In this document: one piece after another, positions 58,215 to 64,000 of the stretch
How positions within the stretch are numbered: the stretch's first letter is position 1
How the letters are laid out: every line of letters begins with the position of its first letter
NCBI GenBank assembly: GCA_964017235.1
Contig: OZ024931.1
Coordinates: 140,680,033 to 140,744,032, forward strand
Direction of reading: 5' to 3'
Length of the DNA stretch: 64,000 bases
Origin: Sabellastarte sp. h YS-2021
Lineage: Eukaryota > Annelida > Polychaeta > Sabellida > Sabellidae
Made by a program: the position numbers and the translations under genes
The notes under the pieces: model-generated
Told to the model about the DNA's origin: nothing
Databases searched by the model: none
The model's input: the letters and a program-made list of their open reading frames with translations, nothing else

Positions 58215-60129
58215 TTAGGTGTCTTTTTTGAGGAGGAAGTCTTCTCCCTCCTTCACAAGTTGAGACTTTAACAAGGAGGAATGCCAAAAAGGTGAGTTCT
58301 TGAGTTCTTGGCATCTCGTTTCCCCTAAATGTGGTTGTAAAAGGGTCATTTCGGCTTCGCACCTTAGCAAGCCGGTGTTACCCATAGTATATAGCTCCCT
58401 CTGTAGTATATGGGCTAAGGATTTGCTGAGGCATGTGAGAGCTCTGTGTTGAATAAGAACAGTCTTATTCCATATGTCTAAGTATTCACAGGCTTGTTCA
58501 TATCCACGTTTAGTTGTTTTCTCAGGATTGGCACCTTTCTGGATTTGAGACTTAACCTTCTTAAAGGTTGACTTCAGGCTATGTTGGCACTTCTCAAGAG
58601 TGGCGTTGCAAGAAGATGAAGTCTTGGCAAAGGCAGCAGTAAAGTTGAGAGTGGATATGTTTTGCCTAGCTTGGGAAACCTTGCCCATAGGGGCCCCAGG
58701 GGGTTTAGGAGTAATACAGATTTTGGCAAAATCTGTATTCAACTCCTGCATTTTCTCCTCATAACGGCTGTCCCATCTTGTACCACTTAGCAGTGGAAGG
58801 AGGAGGTTTGATGTATTCACCCTCAGGTAAATTAGCGGCCTGGAAATCCTGCTCAAATTTATCAAAGGCCTCTTTGATAACTGAGCTGAGTGGGAGCATA
58901 GAGGAAGGACCTCTAGGTCTGAGTTCCTGACGGCCTTTCTCATAGTCCAGACCCGTGACTGAAGTTGAGGACCTAGGCATGGACTCCCTGGGGTCAGGGT
59001 GGGAAAGAATGCGCCTGAAGGTGTCCACTTCTTCAGCGTATTGGGAGGGAATGTCAGACAGAGCTACTTCCCTATAATAAGGGAGGTCTGGATCGTGTTG
59101 ATGTTGGTCTTGATCAGAGAGAGCCCCAGAGGGCTTTGAAGACCTGTGTCTGACTACAGAGGACTGATCCTCCTCTGAGGAAGATGACACGTATCTGGAC
59201 CCCACCTTATGTTTACTCTTGTCAGCATTTTTTTTGGGTTTAGAAGATGACATGCGAGGTTCATCGGATTCATCATAGTATTGATCCGAGGCAGACCTCG
59301 GTTCAACATCATGCCTTTTGTGAAAGTGAGTGGTTTTTAGGTCTATCCGAGGCCTTCTTAGAAGGCTCCTCAGATGGACTAGAATGCTGATAATGATGAT
59401 CAGCACCAAGACGGGGAGGAAGAGTAGGACCATAGTCCACTTCCATTTCTTCAACATGTGAGGTAGGCCGAGGTCTCGGAGGGGGTAGGTCCAGATTAAC
59501 AGCACTATTGGAGGGTCCAGGCTAAGAAGCTAAAGCCGAGGTCTAATCCACCTCCACTTGTTTTTTAGATGTCAATTTGTCTCGGAGAGACTGGAAAGCT
59601 TCTAACATAGATGCCTGGATGGAACCCATTTGCTGCTGTAAATGGATGTTAAGTGTGTTACCCAGGGATTTTTCCAAATTAGATTTAGCTTCAATTTCTG
59701 CTGTAAGGCAGTACCTGGGGTGGGAGGGGCAGTTTTTGCTGGTGTTTTGATAGACAATGAACAGAAGGGTAGGGGCTGAGGACGTGGGGGTGAAGTAAAT
59801 AAGTTATCAGCAACACTCTCAAGGTCTGCATGAGATCCAGTAACGGAATCCACGTCCTCATCACCTAGAAGATCGAGTTCATCATCTTTAGAACTAGTAG
59901 TGTCCCTCTTTTGCTTTTTGACATAGCGTTTCCTGTGTGTTATTTTGATCAATTGTTCTTCTGTGAAAGAAGCACAGATTTCACAGGGAGATTCAAACGT
60001 GACACAGGGGTCATAACCCTTGCCAGATTCCCTACAGGTAGGGCAGTAATTATGTGAATCAAATGCAAAGCAAAAGTGGCGACACTTAATAGATCTTGGC
60101 TTATCTTTATTTGTTTGGTGGGTAGACAT
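58215..60129 (-). pseudogene. DIRS element 2 gag region
   Basis: The ATG at 60129 opens MSTHQTNKDKPRSIKCRHF, then a Cys/His cluster (C..F.FDSHNYCPTC, PCEICASF) like a zinc finger. An acidic region (DDELDLLGDEDVDSV) follows. Later frames (59505-58759 and 58943-58215) hold a Ser-rich KHKVGSRYVSSSSEEDQ and an alpha-helical part (TAAFAKTSSSCNATLEKCQH). At least two frameshifts (near 59690 and 58760) and one stop break it. This is the part missing from element 1. Confidence 0.7.
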
Positions 60130-60774
60130 CTTGAAAAGCAATAAAAAAGTAGACGAAAAAGCTAAATACTTATCCTGTCGAAACGGAACTTTCACAGAAT
60201 AAACTATGATATATATTACATGAAATGACCAAAAATTAACATCCCACAATACGTATGTGCTGAGAAATAGATGAAAATATCTGTGTAAGTGACAGAAGCT
60301 ACTAATTCACGCGGCCAACGAGAAAGTAGGAAGAGATCTCATAGTGTACCACGAGAGGATAACCTGAGGCTATGGCCGTGATGCCTGCGGCCATCCGAGA
60401 ACAGCATTCAGTCCCACATGGTAAGCTATTGTAGCGCAATAAAATATAGGTTTTTCTCTCTGTAACTGTTAGCTACAGTGCTTTGGTTAAAGATGTTATT
60501 TAACCACTTTTAGATGTTGTTTGTCATGGCACATTCTCAAAGGTGTAGTTCCATACCAGAGTAATAGCTATTTTAACATTTTGCTAATGATTAGACCATT
60601 TGCAACCTCAACACTATAAGAGATTTTTTATTTGGATAAATTATTTTGGCTCAGTTTCTTGTGTCCTCCATATTTTTGTTGCTTTTGAAGATGTAGGTCA
60701 ATAGCCGAGTAATTGGGGTGTAGTTACATACCAGGGTAATAGCTATTTTAACATTTTGCTAATGAGTAAATCAG

Positions 60775-61430
60775 GAAGCCTGGGACTGGATATTTTGTTG
60801 ACCACAGGAAATAAGAATCGGTTTGGATCATGTTTGATATTTCTCACGGCCCCAACCAACAACTACCGATCCATACCGAATGCCTGGGACTAAGCAAATT
60901 TTTGAAACCGACTACAAAAAACCCTTAATCGGGAAGCTTAGTCGTGTGGTGGAACACCCACATTAGACAACATAGGATTGTGTAATTTTGGGTCTGAGGA
61001 GGCCTCAGGAACCCTGAGACTGTGAAATTTGTGGGTAGAGGCGAAAGTGGATTGCTTACAAACGTGGCAAATATCAAACACGTTTGAAATTGATACCGAC
61101 CACAAACGACCCAAACAGACTCAAGCCGACTGTCCATGATTCTACATTTTGGGGAAACCGATTCCAAAAATACCTTAATCTGGAGCCTTAGTCGTGTGGT
61201 GGAACAGGGGCATTAAGTGGAGGGCTTGCGGTCTTATCCTTAAATAAGATTAGTTAAGCTTCTCGTGCTCCTTTTTGCTGCTTCTTAAGGATAAGTCAAT
61301 AGCTAAGTGAGCATTGGAGCTAGTATAGCTACTTTGAATAAATTGCTTATAACTTCAAAACCACTGCATTTACAGCATTTTGCAAAAATATGTTGGTTGA
61401 GCTACTGTCTCTGTACCTACAACTGGGTAC
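60775..61430. repeat. Third copy of the Harbinger right end with its flank
   Basis: 60775-61215 matches 53773-54231 (diverged by several percent by eye), including the right TIR at 61197-61215. The match continues through the flank to 61430 (counterpart 54446). The 36-bp palindrome of the other copies is reduced here: GGATCATGTTTGATATTTCT, with most of the left arm lost. Because flank is included, this is a segmental copy, not a separate transposition. Confidence 0.8.
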
Positions 61431-63359
61431 TAAGGACACCTTCTTTAATGGCCTCTTAAAAATAGAGAAAAATACATCTTGTATCTGGCCACAGATGCAT
61501 CCTTCTTTTTAGTTGATGTTCTATGTCGTGGCATATTTTCATAGCTATAGCTTCATATTTGTATATCATTTAGTGTTTAATCCCAGGTGGGAGATCATAC
61601 CACTGTAGTGGTCTTGTTTTTAATGATTTCAGTTGGAATCTATTTTTGGGGAGAGAATGGAATTCTGTCAAAACAATATGCATACAACAAATTAATTTCC
61701 GAGGAATTTATCAACTATTGCTATTTCACATTAAAGGCTTCTTGATCCAAAGGTCAACTGCACCAGTTCTGAGATCAGGGTTCCTGAGTTGATCAGGTTT
61801 ATCAGGGAAGATCTTTGAAGGTAGTGTACATAAACCAGTTCACTTTACAAAGTTTAGCCCAGGCACTTCCAAAATTGCTTACAAGTCTTCAATTTAGGGT
61901 ATTTTTTTGTGATGATAAATGAGTGCACTTTATAATAGTCTGGAGTTTACTCTCACTGGAAGTAAAAAAAAAAATCAGCTTTCACATACACATTCTTGTT
62001 TCAGATCCTTTAACTTCAGATCCTGTAATGTTATCAGGCAGGTTTACATTTCCTCATTTTTGTAAAAAGGTTTAATATTTTGGGTTAGAAAATTCAGCAG
62101 ACATTTAACTCGCATTCTTTTGACTTACAAAATCCAAATCTGCAAATGTGGCATCTTCATATTCCTGTTACCTGTATTTCACATTGTTAACTTAATGTGT
62201 TTAGGTAACTTTACACACAATTTCATTTCTTTTTCCAGTTTTGATGGAACTTAAACATTCCAGTGACTGGACCTTCATCATTACCAGACATCATTGGAAG
62301 GGTTAGGGTTTCCATGCCAGGGTCAAATTAGGACAGGTAATCCGAGACTTTTTCACATTGAGTACCTAGATATGAACCCAAACCCACATGTGGGAGACAA
62401 GTACTCGATTGGCCAAATTGGACAACCCCTCAAGCCTTTAACATAAATTTAAGTTAATCTAAATTAAAATTTTTAAGGGAACGTGGCATGAATAAAAGTA
62501 TTTTAAAAATTTCAAACATTTGGTTCAGCAACATTAAACTTTACTGGTTACATCTTTACACATAAAAAAACCTTCAAAGGATGCAAATAAAGTAGATGCA
62601 TGCTTCTAGCTCTGTTGGCCCAGGTTATTTTGTAATTTACGTTTGACATCTGGTGCACTCTGGGACAGATATCCAGATGTTTTCTTGTATCAATGCCTGA
62701 TGTAGCCTGCTGTATGAAGCTCTTGTTTTGGAGCCATTACAATGTGGTAGTTTGAGTTTTTTTCTGTTCGAATGATTCAATTCTCAAAATATAGAAACGC
62801 TGTAGAAAAACATGTTGTTGGGCATGTTTTGTTGACTTAAAAAGTATCTTGTTCCATAACAATTCTCATTCTACTGCTTTTTCTAACAGTTTTGTTTTAT
62901 TTTGAAAGTTTTCTCTGAACAGATTTGGTGTGGGAATCAATAATAAAAAGCTGAAAGGAAATATTTGTGTACTCTGTACATATTTTCATTGTGTATGTTT
63001 AAACTGAATAAAAAGACAACCAATTTTTAAGACAATCTTCCTTTATTTTTAGCTTCAGTTATAGTGAGTATTAAATTGTCTTAACACACAAAGACAAATC
63101 TACTTTATTTGGATGAGTGTAGGCTAAAATCCAACTAAATTCATGTTAATAAACTTCAGATTTCAATACATACTTACAAAGTGAAGATTTTTATTACTCT
63201 GATACAAAGAAAACCCTTTTTTTGTTAAAACACTGAATTAAAAGCATTCAGACATTGGACTAATCCAAATTTCTTATGGACATCAAAGAACTTCTCTATT
63301 CTATAACACTTGATACACATATATATTTTTTCTCATTTATTTTTTTATATATCTCAGCA
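61431..63359. other. Intergenic / probable 3' UTR of the NCOA4-like gene
   Basis: AT-rich with no open frame of note. On the minus strand AATAAA-type signals occur near 63188 and 63034, suitable for 3' ends of the gene at 63360. Nothing else seen. Confidence 0.4.
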
Positions 63360-64000
63360 TTAATCATGAAGCAACCATTCAGAGAAGTCAATGCCAATCT
63401 CTGTGGTCTTCATGCTTTTCAATGTGACTTCTTCAGAACCTCCATTGCCTTTCTTACTAAGGCCGCATGTCTGCAGCCACTTGATGTCTTCACCTTTCAT
63501 CTTTGTTTCTTTGCTGAGCCAGACCACGTCATCTTGGCATTCAGGCAATTCATCCTCCTTTGATAATGTCCTCTTCAAATTGCTGTTACTACCTTTCCTT
63601 GCTAGCCAATTAGACACCATCTCATTGGCCTCTTCAAATGGTGGGAAGACAGGGGTTTCAGCCACAGTGTGGCGAGTTAAGGAACCAGCAGTAGTTGGAG
63701 AGAGCAGCCATTTGTCTAGACTTACTTCTTTGGTAATATCAGCAGTTGTTGGCTGACATAGAAGCCATTTCTTGAGGCCATCCTTACCAGCACCAGGATC
63801 ATACCTTCTAGGTGACTTGGTTTCTTCTGATTTCAGCCAAACTGTTACATCAGATGGGTCAGCTGTACTTGCTTGTTTCTTTGGCGATCCAGTACTCAGC
63901 CATTCAAAAGACACTTCATCTAGGTCAGTCTCCAAGGTCTTTGGCTTTATGCTAAGCCATTCAGAAGAGCTGCACTCTGGTACCCTACTGAATGGACTTT
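63360..64000 (-). CDS. NCOA4-like protein, C-terminal part (runs off the window)
   Basis: Open for 212 codons from the window edge to a TAA at 63360-63362, ending GIDFSEWLLHD. The mark of the family is repeated short Trp-Leu modules spaced 15 to 40 residues apart: SEWLSIKP, FEWLSTG, VWLKSEE, KKWLLCQP, DKWLLSP, SNWLARK, VWLSKE, KWLQTCG, EWLLHD, in a Ser/Thr/Lys-rich disordered background. Vertebrate NCOA4 (ARA70) ends in the same kind of array, with EWLI/KWLL/KWLY motifs. That part binds ferritin heavy chain for autophagic iron release. The N-terminal coiled-coil domain lies outside the window, so the assignment rests on this pattern. An unrelated protein with repeated Trp motifs is the alternative. 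Confidence 0.6.
   Translation of the reverse strand, partial: SPFSRVPECSSSEWLSIKPKTLETDLDEVSFEWLSTGSPKKQASTADPSDVTVWLKSEETKSPRRYDPGAGKDGLKKWLLCQPTTADITKEVSLDKWLLSPTTAGSLTRHTVAETPVFPPFEEANEMVSNWLARKGSNSNLKRTLSKEDELPECQDDVVWLSKETKMKGEDIKWLQTCGLSKKGNGGSEEVTLKSMKTTEIGIDFSEWLLHD

Larger units (their letters stand above)
54516..60444 (-). mobile_element. Second DIRS-like retrotransposon, degenerate coding region
   Basis: Edges come from the internal complementary region: 54580-54617 is the inverse of 54516-54553 (one mismatch) and 54618-54660 of 60402-60444 (one mismatch). The ITR proper is short, about 24 bases (AGCTTACCATGTGGGACTGA and on at 54558-54581). In minus-strand order it has a zinc-finger gag, RT, RNase H, a C-terminal domain and a tyrosine recombinase, all with frameshifts. 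It is clearly different in sequence from element 1 but built the same way, and it retains gag. Confidence 0.88.

Overview
This is a window of animal nuclear DNA. The genes have introns with GT-AG borders, gene density is low, and most of the sequence is transposons, SINEs and satellites. The repeat content (tRNA-headed SINEs, DIRS retrotransposons, PIF/Harbinger elements, satellite-bearing TIR elements) suggests a marine bivalve mollusc or a close lophotrochozoan. That is an inference; nothing here fixes the species.

Host genes. (1) A minus-strand gene spans 5148-27523. Its 11 phase-consistent exons encode at least 628 residues of repeated, mostly degenerate EF-hand modules. (2) A two-exon plus-strand gene at 39336-41485 encodes a 465-residue Golgi-type sulfotransferase resembling CHST15. 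(3) At the right edge, on the minus strand (63360 to beyond 64000), lies the C-terminal end of a protein with repeated Trp-Leu motifs, best read as an NCOA4-like ferritinophagy receptor. A 5S-rRNA-derived sequence lies at about 34698-34799, minus strand.

Layout. 1-5136: short repeats and two satellite arrays (about 147-bp and 155-bp units). 5148-27523: the EF-hand gene, whose introns hold three copies of a multi-kilobase or kilobase-scale TIR family bounded by TACCCCACAGCC / GGCTGTGGGGTA, a complete DIRS-like retrotransposon (9486-15521), and a 3.5-kb TIR element (18510-21980) filled with two interleaved satellites. 28257-37800: a fourth copy of the TIR family, a MITE, SINEs, the 5S relic and a LINE fragment. 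39336-41485: the sulfotransferase. 42800-47400: SINEs and old repeats. 47580-54231: a PIF/Harbinger element with a broken DDE transposase, an intact MADF/Myb-like partner gene, and a tandem duplication carrying an internal deletion. 54516-60444: a second, degenerate DIRS-like element. 60775-61430: another copy of the Harbinger right end plus its flank. 63360-64000: the NCOA4-like gene.

The most notable points are: three large elements end 13, 36 and 52 bp from splice donors of the EF-hand gene; both DIRS elements have internal complementary regions that match their two outer edges base for base, which fixes their boundaries; the gag region of the first DIRS is replaced by ACCGGT-rich tandem repeats; and a perfect 36-bp palindrome in the Harbinger right arm has lost most of one arm in a third copy.
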